64,000 bases of DNA from Natrarchaeobius halalkaliphilus (GTDB lineage Archaea; Halobacteriota; Halobacteria; Halobacteriales; Natrialbaceae), in assembly GCF_003841485.1 (NCBI RefSeq), contig NZ_REFY01000001.1:620001-684000 (forward strand), given 5' to 3'. Position 1 is the stretch's first letter. Every line of letters starts with the position of its first letter. Positions 1 through 7,375 of this stretch are shown here, piece after piece. The notes below the pieces were generated by a model. That model saw only the letters and a list, made by a program, of their open reading frames with translations. It did not search any database and was not told the origin of the DNA. A program made the translations under genes and the position numbers.

Positions 1-1
1 C

Positions 2-370
2 GTCGAGACGCGCGCGACGGCGATCCGGATCGGCAACCCGGTCAACGCGCCGAAGGCGCTGCCCGGAATCCGCGAGACCGGCGGCACCGCGATATCGGTC
101 ACCGACGAGGAGATCACCGACGCTCAACGCGACCTCGCGGGCGAGGGGATCGGCGTCGAGCCGGCGTCGGCGGCGTCCGTCGCCGGCCTGCGGAAACTCC
201 GGGCCGAAGGCGTCGTCTCTGACGACGAGCGCGTCGCCTGCCTGACGACCGGCCACCTGCTCAAGGATCCGGACGCGGCCGCGGCCGCGGGCAGCGATCC
301 CGAACCGGTGCCGGCCGAGACGAACGGCGTTCTCGCGACCCTTGCGAGCGAGAACTCGTCGGATCAATAG
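2..370 (+). CDS. thrC: Threonine synthase, C-terminal part (partial at window edge)
   Basis: The window opens inside this gene, read from base 2; about 122 C-terminal residues are visible, ending in TAG. Threonine synthase is a cytoplasmic PLP enzyme that converts O-phosphohomoserine to threonine. The visible part holds the family-typical segments TAIRIGNPVNAPKAL, the later GVEPASAASVAGLRKL, and CLTTGHLLKDP near the end. These match the C-terminal part of the PLP fold type II core, where the phosphate-binding and small-domain closing loops lie. The last 30 residues are an Ala/Glu-rich tail. An aspartate kinase gene, from the same amino-acid family pathway, sits at 37414-38592 but is not linked in an operon. 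The 5' end and the PLP lysine are outside the window. Confidence 0.9.
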   Translation, partial: VETRATAIRIGNPVNAPKALPGIRETGGTAISVTDEEITDAQRDLAGEGIGVEPASAASVAGLRKLRAEGVVSDDERVACLTTGHLLKDPDAAAAAGSDPEPVPAETNGVLATLASENSSDQ

Positions 371-502
371 ATCTGACGGCGTACTCGAGCAGCGGAAATC
401 GTCCCCGAGACGGACCGTGACAGCCGGGCGAATGACCGTCGTCTGACGAGTCTGACGCTCGACTGACTGACCTTTTTCCACGTCGCCGTGGTACTAACTG
501 AC

Positions 503-835
503 ATGTCCGTCGAACAACGGCCCGTCGACAGTCCCCCCACCGACGAACGAGCGAAGAACCCGCGATACGGTATCGAACTCGAGTTCCGATCGACCGATAC
601 TGATTCGTCCGCCGATCGGGTCGAGCGAACGCTCGCCGTCCGTATCGAGCGAGTCCGGTTGCTCGCTCGTATCGCCGCACTGGAACGCGAACTCGAAGAG
701 TGCGAAAAGCGCCGACAGGAGATCATCACGCGGTACGAACGAGTGCTCGAGGATCAGCGAGCGGACGCGGATCGCGGTGAAACGCGGACGAACGCACCCG
801 ATCCGCTCGGTCGACTCCGTCGAATCGTTCGGTAA
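503..835 (+). CDS. Small charged coiled-coil protein, unknown function
   Basis: A 110-residue protein starting MSVEQRPVDSP. I chose the ATG at 503 rather than the upstream GTG at 488, because the five extra residues add nothing. The N-terminal 25 residues are disordered. The middle (about residues 45-85) is Arg/Glu-rich with heptad-like spacing (RLLARIAALERELEECEKRR), indicating one coiled-coil helix. The C-terminus is basic and disordered. No catalytic motif or membrane segment is visible. Codon use matches the surrounding genes, so it is probably real, but I do not recognise the family. It stands alone between thrC and the convergent GATase gene. Confidence 0.6.
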   Translation: MSVEQRPVDSPPTDERAKNPRYGIELEFRSTDTDSSADRVERTLAVRIERVRLLARIAALERELEECEKRRQEIITRYERVLEDQRADADRGETRTNAPDPLGRLRRIVR

Positions 836-857
836 GCCACCGGTTCGAAGCCGTCCG

Positions 858-1604
858 TCAATCCGACCGGCCAGTGGCGGACGGTCGGTCGCCGTTGGCC
901 TCGACCGATACGTCACCCGCAGTGGTCTCGCGAACGAACGCGAGGAAGTTTTCGAAGACGAGTTTTGCCTGGGCAGCCGCCCGATAGTTCTCCTCGGTGA
1001 TCTCGTCGAGAACGGACGCGAGGCGTTCGTCGGAGAGGTTCTTGCTGTGGACGAGGTCTCGAGCAGTCACCGGATCGTACTCTGGGTGGAACTGAACGCC
1101 GAAGACCCGACCCTTTCGGAAGCCGTGGTTCGAGTAGTCGTTGGTCGCGAGTGACGTCGCGCCGGGTGGCAACTCGGTGACCGCATCCGAGTGGCTGGTA
1201 AACGCCAGAAACCGTTCGGAGACTCCCTCGAGGAGTCGTGAAGTCGAATCACGATCCGTTCGCTCGATGTCGCTGTATCCGACCTCGTACGAACCCATGT
1301 CCTCGACTGTCCCGCCGAGGACGTCCGCGAGCAGCTGGTGGCCCCAACAGATACCGAAACACGGCATTCCGCGATCGATCGCCGCAGAGATCCAGGCCTT
1401 CGTCGACTCGATCCACTCCTCGTCCCAGTAGACGGACGAGCGCGAGCCGGTGACGACAGCGCCGTCGAACTCGAAGTGATCGGGAAGCGAGCCGTCGGTC
1501 ACGTCGAACTCCGACAGCGAACCGTCGAGTTCGCGCCGGAAATTCCGTCTCGTGTGTTCGTCCTGGTGGGTCGCGTCCAGGACGGCGATACGAAGCTGAC
1601 TCAT
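858..1604 (-). CDS. Class I glutamine amidotransferase (GMP synthase GATase-like)
   Basis: A 248-residue stand-alone GATase1 domain. The nucleophile elbow is GICWGHQ with Cys86. The catalytic His173 and Glu175 are in FHPEY, completing the Cys-His-Glu triad. The family hydrolyses glutamine, or gamma-glutamyl bonds, and passes ammonia to a partner synthetase. No synthetase lies next to it, so the acceptor is unknown. It resembles the stand-alone proteins annotated as GMP synthase-like in archaea. It is not the short GuaA-A subunit (about 185 residues), because it carries a 60-residue C-terminal extension (YDPVTARDLVHSKNLSDER and onward) typical of the peptidase-like branch. The start codon at 1604 has no competitor nearby. 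Confidence 0.85.
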   Translation of the reverse strand: MSQLRIAVLDATHQDEHTRRNFRRELDGSLSEFDVTDGSLPDHFEFDGAVVTGSRSSVYWDEEWIESTKAWISAAIDRGMPCFGICWGHQLLADVLGGTVEDMGSYEVGYSDIERTDRDSTSRLLEGVSERFLAFTSHSDAVTELPPGATSLATNDYSNHGFRKGRVFGVQFHPEYDPVTARDLVHSKNLSDERLASVLDEITEENYRAAAQAKLVFENFLAFVRETTAGDVSVEANGDRPSATGRSD

Positions 1605-1730
1605 CGGTTACTAGTGACTCCGCCGAACGGATAGACCTTCTGTCAGTCGCCGGCGTTGCCGCGACCGGAGACGGGATTCGAGCGCCGCCGATCACGGCTC
1701 TAGGAGCGACTGGATGGCTCGAGTCGGCGG

Positions 1731-2936
1731 TTACGACGTCTCTATGTGATAGACGCCGCGTTCGTCCCGTCGAAACCGTTCGCCCGTGTCGAACCAACCG
1801 TCGAGGAACCGTCCGCCGCCGAATCTGTCGTCCGCGGCGGCGTCGTCGGAAGCGGCAGCGTTTACGTATCCATCCGCGACGACGGGGCCCGAGAGCAAGA
1901 GCCGTCCCGTCCCGGCCTCCTCGAACACCGCGCCGTCATCGTCGATCAGCCTGACACGACAGTCCGGGATGGGGACGCCGACGGTGTCGTCGCGGTTCGG
2001 GTGGACCGTCTCGGCCGATTCGCAGAGCGCGGTCGGACACTCGAGTCGACCGTAAGCGCGAGTCACCGTTACGTCGCGTTCGCGATAGGGCGCGAGAAGC
2101 GCGTCGGGAACCGATCCGTCGGCGACCGCCCGCTCGAGCGAGTCGGCGGCGGCGTCGAAAGCGGGGTCGGCCGCGAGGTCGCGAAACGCGACCGTCCGGC
2201 CGCTCAGGAACGTTGCGTCCTCGGCTTCGATCGCGGTTATCGTGTCGCCGGGATCGAACGCCCGGTCGAGGAGCAATCGACCGCCGGCGTACACCACTGA
2301 CAGTGCAACGCGGACGAGACCGTCCGGTTCCGAAAGCGGCGTGACGACGGGGACGACGTCGTCGGCCGAGAGGCCCCAGGTCACCAGTGCAGAGATACAG
2401 TTCCATTCGAGAGCGCGTTCGGAGAACGCGACGGCCGGTCGGCCGTCGTCGCCGTGGAGAACGAGCAAGGGACGATCGGTGTCTCCTGAGTCGACTCGGG
2501 CCGCTCCGACGGGATCGACGGTGGCCAGCTTCTCGAGCGTGATCGATCGACCGTGGGGGATCGATCGGACGAGGTCGCGCTGGGCGGCTTCGAAGACGAC
2601 GATGTCGGGCGAAATCGCGTCGAACGGCCGCTCGACGGTCTCCGGAGTCAGTCGGTGAGAGATCGGTGCGAACGTCGCGTCGAGACGACGACAGGCAAAG
2701 AGCAACGCGAGCGAGACGACCCGGTTTCGCGTGACGAGCGAGACGGTGTCGCCGGCGTCGACCGCGAGCGCCGAAAGCCGCTTTGCCGCGTCGGTTGCCA
2801 GATCGGAGAGTTCCGAATAAGAGACGCGGTCCTCGTGAACGGTCTTCGCCGGCGCGGACAGTCGCTCCTCGGAGACGTCGACCACCGCCGTCCGATCGGG
2901 AAATCGCCTGGCCCGGCGAGCGAGCGAAAGGGTCAC
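1731..2936 (-). CDS. Degenerate AMP-binding (acyl-adenylate-forming) protein lacking the C-terminal domain
   Basis: About 401 residues from the GTG at 2936 (first residues MTLSLARRARRFPD, the usual beginning of this family). A longer reading frame runs to 3116 but would overlap the upstream gene. The fold follows the acyl-CoA synthetase/MenE N-terminal domain: YSELSDLATDAAKRL, RLTPETVERPFDAISPD, and near the end FDTGERFRRDERGVYH, the conserved Asp-Thr-Gly hinge motif. However, the phosphate loop, normally rich in Ser/Thr/Gly followed by Lys, reads VLHGDDGRPAVAFS. The adenine-binding YGxTE motif reads AYGRLECPT. The protein stops just after the hinge, so the whole C-terminal domain with the catalytic lysine is missing. 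It is therefore probably inactive as a ligase or a binding protein. The upstream winged-helix gene (3035-3505) may share its transcript. Confidence 0.7.
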   Translation of the reverse strand: MTLSLARRARRFPDRTAVVDVSEERLSAPAKTVHEDRVSYSELSDLATDAAKRLSALAVDAGDTVSLVTRNRVVSLALLFACRRLDATFAPISHRLTPETVERPFDAISPDIVVFEAAQRDLVRSIPHGRSITLEKLATVDPVGAARVDSGDTDRPLLVLHGDDGRPAVAFSERALEWNCISALVTWGLSADDVVPVVTPLSEPDGLVRVALSVVYAGGRLLLDRAFDPGDTITAIEAEDATFLSGRTVAFRDLAADPAFDAAADSLERAVADGSVPDALLAPYRERDVTVTRAYGRLECPTALCESAETVHPNRDDTVGVPIPDCRVRLIDDDGAVFEEAGTGRLLLSGPVVADGYVNAAASDDAAADDRFGGGRFLDGWFDTGERFRRDERGVYHIETS

Positions 2937-3034
2937 GCACTCGAGTACGACCCACGAGCCCGTAACTGACGGGGGGCCACCTGCAAGGACCTCCGGAGTC
3001 GACGGCGGGCGGGTCGGAACGGAAACCGAGAACG

Positions 3035-3505
3035 TTACTCGACGGTCGGACGAGGCATCGCCTCGAGGTCTTTGATCTCGCCGGTGCGTTGTACGCGGGC
3101 GTACTGGCGTTGCCACGCGTCGGTGGGAAAGAGGTCGTTCCGATCGAACAGCTCACGTGCCGGATCGCTCAGCCGGTAAAACTTGTACGGATATCCGCGA
3201 ATTCGGTTTCCGGGTTCGACCTCGAGTTCGGTGACGACACCGACGTCCCGCAAGATAGAGAGGTGACGCCGGATCGCATCGGCCTCGAGGCTCGGGTTCA
3301 TGTAGTCCAGTTCCTTCACGCTCGGCGCGCCTTTCGGGTGACCGACGATATCAGCGATCAGGTTCGCTCGAGTCCGATCGGTCGCCTTCTGAAGTGCCGT
3401 CCACGAGTCGAAAGCGCCAGGGGTTCCCTGTTCACCCCCGGTATCGTTGGCTCCCTTCGCTTTCGGGTGCATACGAAACGGTACGTGCGCGGCCATCATA
3501 AACAC
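3035..3505 (-). CDS. Winged helix-turn-helix transcriptional regulator
   Basis: A 156-residue protein with a winged HTH core at roughly residues 35-115: ARANLIADIVGHPKG-type first helices, then SLEADAIRRHLSILRDVGVV as the recognition region, then a wing leading to YKFYRLSDPARELF. The start is ambiguous: GTG at 3505, ATG at 3499 or ATG at 3496. A 12-bp perfect palindrome lies 12-23 bp upstream of the GTG, as expected of an autoregulatory site. The gene lies 98 bp upstream of the degenerate adenylating protein on the same strand, so the two may be co-transcribed. The ligand is unknown. The family resembles haloarchaeal ArsR/TrmB-like single-domain regulators. Confidence 0.7.
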   Translation of the reverse strand: MFMMAAHVPFRMHPKAKGANDTGGEQGTPGAFDSWTALQKATDRTRANLIADIVGHPKGAPSVKELDYMNPSLEADAIRRHLSILRDVGVVTELEVEPGNRIRGYPYKFYRLSDPARELFDRNDLFPTDAWQRQYARVQRTGEIKDLEAMPRPTVE

Positions 3506-3516
3506 TTGGTCCGTGA

Positions 3517-3528
3517 GATCAATTGATC
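3517..3528. promoter_or_regulatory. 12-bp perfect palindrome upstream of HTH regulator
   Basis: The sequence gatcaattgatc is perfectly self-complementary. It sits in the 105-bp divergent gap between the regulator ending its 5' side at 3505 and the gene starting at 3611. Its position just upstream of the regulator start suggests an operator for autoregulation. This is inferred from position and symmetry only. Confidence 0.4.
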
Positions 3529-3610
3529 AGCTAACTGTTTCCCAAAATAGTCACTCGTATGGTTTCACAACAGTACCACTATTACTCCGCCACCGCATCG
3601 AGTATTCAGG

Positions 3611-4210
3611 ATGGATGACGGTAATAACCGAGCGGACGGAGCTGACTTCATCGACGGGACCGACCCGGAAGCGCTCCGGGAAGAAGAACAGCTCCAGCCG
3701 ACGCCGGAGCAACACGAACGGTTGAAGGACGGACTCCACGGCGAGCTATTCGACGACATCCGACGAGCTGATCGACGGTATCTGGTGATCGGACGGGGCT
3801 CCGACGCGCCGGGCGAGCGACGCGCGGCGGTCTGTGAACAGCTCGACGAACGTCTGAGTGCGGTCGCGTTTCGACTCGAGGAATTCGGATTCTCCGGAGA
3901 AGAAGTCGACCTGTGGGTACCGGCGTTCGAGATCCTCTCCGAGATGGCGTCACGGATCGTCGCCATCGTCGAGGATTACGACGGCGGACACGTCTGGGAG
4001 CTCGGCTACCTCTATCGCTACCAGACGACAGTTCGGAACGCCCTCTGGATGCTCAAGCGCGTCTACGAGACCGAATCGAAACGCCGCGAGCGCTACGACA
4101 ACGGCATGGCGGCGTCCCACATGGCCGCACTCGAGAAAGCGGTGAGCGAGCGAGTTATCGGGTGGGAGTCGCCGGACGACCTGCCACGGGCGGTCGAACG
4201 GGTCCCTTGA
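3611..4210 (+). CDS. Conserved haloarchaeal protein, unknown function
   Basis: A 199-residue soluble acidic protein. The central part is RRYLVIGRGSDAPGERRAA, followed by a helix-rich stretch, then DLWVPAFEILSEMASRIVAIVEDYDGGHVWELGYLY (described in two pieces: DLWVPAFEILSEMASRIV and EDYDGGHVWELGYLY). The GGHVWELGYLY piece recalls the N/H-x-WELG motif of TIR-like and nucleoside deoxyribosyltransferase-like folds, where the Glu is catalytic. The rest of such a fold is not obvious, so this is only a hint. It is divergent from the wHTH gene. Its stop codon falls inside a sequence that looks like an IS1341-type terminus. Confidence 0.6.
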   Translation: MDDGNNRADGADFIDGTDPEALREEEQLQPTPEQHERLKDGLHGELFDDIRRADRRYLVIGRGSDAPGERRAAVCEQLDERLSAVAFRLEEFGFSGEEVDLWVPAFEILSEMASRIVAIVEDYDGGHVWELGYLYRYQTTVRNALWMLKRVYETESKRRERYDNGMAASHMAALEKAVSERVIGWESPDDLPRAVERVP

Positions 4211-4245
4211 CATCCTCCCCGCGCTGAATCGCAAGACTTCCTCCC
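4207..4245. mobile_element. Remnant resembling the terminus of an IS200/IS605 (IS1341-type) element
   Basis: The bases ttgacatcctccccgcgctg, and a second cttcctccc copy 20 bp on, resemble the conserved end sequence of haloarchaeal TnpB-type elements that I know from the family. No TnpA or TnpB frame is present nearby, so this is at most a solo end or decayed copy. The first bases include the TGA stop codon of the 3611-4210 gene. Confidence 0.4.
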
Positions 4246-4275
4246 TTGATTCTCCGTAACCGACGCCATCCGACG

Positions 4276-5067
4276 CTAGAGCGGAGACTCATCCTCGAGC
4301 ATTCCCGCGATCCGATCGTTGATCGTCCGCGAACGCTCGACGAACGCGAGGTGTCCCATGTCCTCGAGTGAGACGAACTCGCCACGCGGAAGTCCGTCGG
4401 CGAGGTCGCGGCCGGCCGCGGGCGAAACGAGGTCGTCCTCGCCGCCGTGACAGACGAGCGTCAGCTGAGTCACCTCGATCAGCCAGTCGCTCGCGTCGAA
4501 CCCCTCGAGAGCGGCGAGCTGTGCCTCCCATCCGGCGCGGTCGGCGTCACCGTCGGCTCGCCAGTCGACGATTCCCTCGAACATGTCGGGCTGGTCCTCA
4601 CGGAAGTCCGCCGAGAGCGCCGTCTCGAGCGACTCTCGGATCGCTGCCCGGTCGTCCGACGGAGCGAACAGCGGTTCGAGGTCGTACTCATCCCCGCGGG
4701 CCGCGGTGCCGAACAGCGTCAACGTCTCGATCCGACTCGAGGACCGAGCCGCGACGAGGGCGATCGCGCCGCCGAGACCGCAACCGACGAGGTGGGCGGT
4801 GTGGATCTCACAATCGATGAGTACCGCCTCGAGATCGGATACGAGCGCCTCGAGGGAGTACGGGCCGGGGGGCGAATCGGAGCGGCCGGTCCCCCGGAGG
4901 TCCCAGACGACGGTCTCGAACGGGCCGGCGAGTCCGGCGTGTTGCCAGCCCCAGAGCCAACCGCCCAGACCCGCTTCAGAAACGAACACGACCTGCTCAG
5001 CGTGGGGATCGCCGGCGGATGTGCGGTCGTAGTACAGGGAGACGTCGCCGTTCGTCGCGGTGGGCAT
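4276..5067 (-). CDS. Alpha/beta hydrolase with Cys at the nucleophile position
   Basis: A 263-residue alpha/beta hydrolase-fold protein. VVWDLRGTGRSD (about residues 53-64) is the usual strand-loop before the nucleophile elbow. The elbow reads HLVGCGLGGAIAL, so Cys96 replaces the expected Ser; the codon is TGC. The acid is probably Asp212 in GGEDDLVSP and the base is His239 in DMGHLAFVE. A Cys nucleophile is known in dienelactone hydrolase, but this sequence otherwise follows the epoxide hydrolase/haloperoxidase-like branch, so the substrate is unknown. It is a single gene, convergent with the preceding one, and starts with an unambiguous ATG at 5067. Confidence 0.85.
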   Translation of the reverse strand: MPTATNGDVSLYYDRTSAGDPHAEQVVFVSEAGLGGWLWGWQHAGLAGPFETVVWDLRGTGRSDSPPGPYSLEALVSDLEAVLIDCEIHTAHLVGCGLGGAIALVAARSSSRIETLTLFGTAARGDEYDLEPLFAPSDDRAAIRESLETALSADFREDQPDMFEGIVDWRADGDADRAGWEAQLAALEGFDASDWLIEVTQLTLVCHGGEDDLVSPAAGRDLADGLPRGEFVSLEDMGHLAFVERSRTINDRIAGMLEDESPL

Positions 5068-5413
5068 ACCGATTGGAAGTGCACGGAGGTAAGCGATAGT
5101 TTCGATTCCGCGCGGTGACGGTCATACTCACAGGCATTAACGTAGATCCTCATCCCCCACCGTGGCAAGTAACTGATATTTTGAGGTCGGCGTACAAGAC
5201 TTGGAGCACGAGTACAGCGACTAGACGGCGTTTGTTTCGACCAGAGAGGGAGAGATCAGCCGTACTGTAGAGTATGCGAATCGATCGCTGGGAATCCTGC
5301 CAAATTCAGATGACGTTCGGAGCGCCGTGCGAGATGGAATCGCGTATACAGAATGACTCGTCTTACCAATAGTTTTATGAATCGAAACACGCATAATCTC
5401 GTCAACTGCCTAC

Positions 5414-5551
5414 GTGGTCCGGGGCTCACAAACAGGGCGGTCTCGAGCAACCATCCGCGGTGTGATACCAGCGATAGTTACTGGGTTGTTCGTGTTGGTT
5501 GTTGCAACGTATCTCTATCAACCGGGGATTCAATACTGTTGGCGGCGCTAG
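5414..5551 (+). CDS. Possible small single-pass membrane protein
   Basis: A GTG-started frame of 45 residues within the otherwise empty 5068-5567 gap. It has a basic N-terminus (RGSQTGRSRATIRG) and one strong hydrophobic segment (VIPAIVTGLFVLVVATYLY), ending in CWRR. It ends 16 bp before the regulator start at 5568, consistent with co-transcription. There is no clear ribosome site and no homologue that I recognise. It could equally be the remnant of a larger membrane protein. The rest of the 5068-5413 stretch is AT-richer DNA in which I see nothing. Confidence 0.3.
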   Translation: MVRGSQTGRSRATIRGVIPAIVTGLFVLVVATYLYQPGIQYCWRR

Positions 5552-5567
5552 TCCAAAAGTGACTGAG

Positions 5568-6488
5568 ATGGGTGTAAAGGAACCCGCCAATGCAGTCTTC
5601 GGACTCCTGTCGGATGAAACAAGAGTCGAAATCCTTCGGGCAATCGCTGTAGCGGAAAGCGAACACGAAAACGCAGATCCGAGCCCAGCCGAACTTTCGT
5701 TTTCGGAAATCTACGAACGCATCAACGTCGATAACACCTCCAAATTATCATACCATCTCGGCGAACTCACTGAAACGTTTCTTCGAAAGAGTGACGATGG
5801 GTATTCATTCACACACGCCGGTGAACAGATCGTTCGATTCCTCTTATCAGGGAATTACGAGAAACCGGCCGATTTCGATCCACAACCGACCTCTGGAACG
5901 TGTCTTTACTGTGGGGAAACAACACTCATAGCGCAACTCCACCATCAATATTTTCAAATCGAGTGTGCGTCCTGCGAGCGCCCTGTCTCAGCGTTCCCGA
6001 TCACACCTGCACAAGCAAGATCATGGACTGATAACGACCTAGTAGACAATGTCAAACAGAAGCAAGCGATCGATTACGAACAGATTCGACGTGGCACGTG
6101 TCCGGAATGTGCTGGTCGTCTCTCAACCGAGGTGGCACGTCTTCCAGAGTCACAACGGACTGAAACAATTCGTCACCTCGTCGTTGACCGATGTCGAGAA
6201 TGTTTGCGGCGGTACAACTCACCGCTGACGTACAGAGTCGCGTATCACCCTGCTTCGGTCGCGTTTCATTGGGACCGCGGGATCGATATAACTTCGAAGG
6301 GATTGTGGGAATTGCACGGCCACGTATACGAGGGGCGCTGGGTCTCTGAACGAATCTCGACTGATCCCGATGAGTACGAGATCGTGCTGCGTTACGACGG
6401 TGATATATTACGTATTCGCCTTGACTCGTATGCCACTATCACACACACCGAACGCGCCCGAAGCCGAGACGTCGCCGATCAAGAGTAG
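5568..6488 (+). CDS. Winged-helix regulator with two zinc-ribbon pairs
   Basis: 306 residues from the ATG at 5568, chosen because MGVKEPANAVFGLLSDETR begins the DNA-binding domain; the frame is open further upstream to 5499 without domain content. Residues 5-90 form an ArsR/DUF-type winged helix (SDETRVEILRAIA, then TSKLSYHLGELTE as the recognition helix). Next are two zinc ribbons: CLYCGE with CASCERP, and CPECAGRL with CRECLRRY. The C-terminal 80 residues form a beta-rich domain (LWELHGHVYEGRW) that is a probable effector or dimer domain. It lies at the head of the 5.4-9.5 kb cluster, 190 bp before the methyltransferase, and is the obvious candidate regulator. Codon use is less GC-biased than the window average, suggesting transfer. 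Confidence 0.75.
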   Translation: MGVKEPANAVFGLLSDETRVEILRAIAVAESEHENADPSPAELSFSEIYERINVDNTSKLSYHLGELTETFLRKSDDGYSFTHAGEQIVRFLLSGNYEKPADFDPQPTSGTCLYCGETTLIAQLHHQYFQIECASCERPVSAFPITPAQARSWTDNDLVDNVKQKQAIDYEQIRRGTCPECAGRLSTEVARLPESQRTETIRHLVVDRCRECLRRYNSPLTYRVAYHPASVAFHWDRGIDITSKGLWELHGHVYEGRWVSERISTDPDEYEIVLRYDGDILRIRLDSYATITHTERARSRDVADQE

Positions 6489-6678
6489 CAACAGACAGAT
6501 TACAAAACCGACGTTGACCAGATTCGATTAGAATTGTGATTGCGGTCTCCTTTCCGTTGTGAGTGGATCTATTAGTGGCTAAAACGCTCAACTGTGGTTT
6601 TGCAACGAACCTGATAGAATATCAACTTTCCTACACAATATATGGTGTTCCAGTGTAACCACCGAAGTAAGAAGAAGA

Positions 6679-7374
6679 ATGACTCAGACCACAAACCCGG
6701 ACGAGACTACTGAACGGCATCGGAACAACGGTGACGATTCAGCCGATCCCGCCTACGACCAGCCAATGTCGACCAAGGATATTCAGACAGCGTATGCTAA
6801 GTACGCAGATCTGGTCGATCGAATGGAGTGGTTCGACCGATTACTCATCGGTCGGTACCGTCGCAAGCAGTTCGAGAATATTGATGGGCGCGTTCTTGAC
6901 GTGGCCTGTGGGACCGGAACGAACTTTCGACATCTCTCTGAAACGATCGAACTCGTCGGGATTGACATCAGTCCTGAGATGTTGGCGAAGGCGCGAGAGA
7001 GACGCGACCAGCTCAACCTGGATGGGGAGCTCCACCGAATGGATGCGCAGGCCCTCGAATTCCCTGATGACAGTTTCGATGCCGTCATTTCGACTCTCTC
7101 TACCTGCACGTTCCCTGATCCCATCGCTGCGTTGCAGGAGATGGAAAGAGTCTGCAAGGCAACCGGCCAGATTCTGCTCGTCGAACACGGTCGAAGCAGC
7201 GTCGAATTGATCGCACGTTTCCAGGAGTGGCGAGCCGATTCCCACTACAACAAAATGGGTTGTCGATCAACTCAGGAGCCGCTCGAACACGTCTCGAAAG
7301 CAGGGCTACCTATTCTGAAGACTGAGTCCGGAATGTTCGGGATTATCACCACGGTCGAGGCACAGCCTAACTGA
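6679..7374 (+). CDS. Class I SAM-dependent methyltransferase
   Basis: 231 residues with a disordered N-terminal 30; a second in-frame ATG at 6766 would drop it. Motif I is VLDVACGTGTNFRHL, motif II VGIDISPEML, and motif III is around DAQALEFPDDSFDAVIS. This is the UbiE/Coq5-like layout of phospholipid, quinone or small-molecule methyltransferases. The upstream DNA has an AT-rich TATA-like box (aatatat, 6638-6644) and a purine-rich aagaagaa stretch just before the ATG. The next gene starts 1 bp after its stop, so the two are almost certainly one operon. The substrate is not deducible. Confidence 0.85.
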   Translation: MTQTTNPDETTERHRNNGDDSADPAYDQPMSTKDIQTAYAKYADLVDRMEWFDRLLIGRYRRKQFENIDGRVLDVACGTGTNFRHLSETIELVGIDISPEMLAKARERRDQLNLDGELHRMDAQALEFPDDSFDAVISTLSTCTFPDPIAALQEMERVCKATGQILLVEHGRSSVELIARFQEWRADSHYNKMGCRSTQEPLEHVSKAGLPILKTESGMFGIITTVEAQPN

Positions 7375-7375
7375 C

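Noticed and set aside
2936-3116. Longer start for the adenylating protein
   Set aside because: It would overlap the wHTH gene, and residues before the GTG at 2936 lack the family's N-terminus.
1936-3156. Long Arg-rich frame overlapping the adenylating protein
   Set aside because: Composition (Arg/Pro/Ser-rich, no acidic bias) is typical of an out-of-frame reading in haloarchaeal DNA.
4447-5118. Frame of 223 codons opposite the alpha/beta hydrolase
   Set aside because: Antisense shadow; the hydrolase frame has clear motifs.
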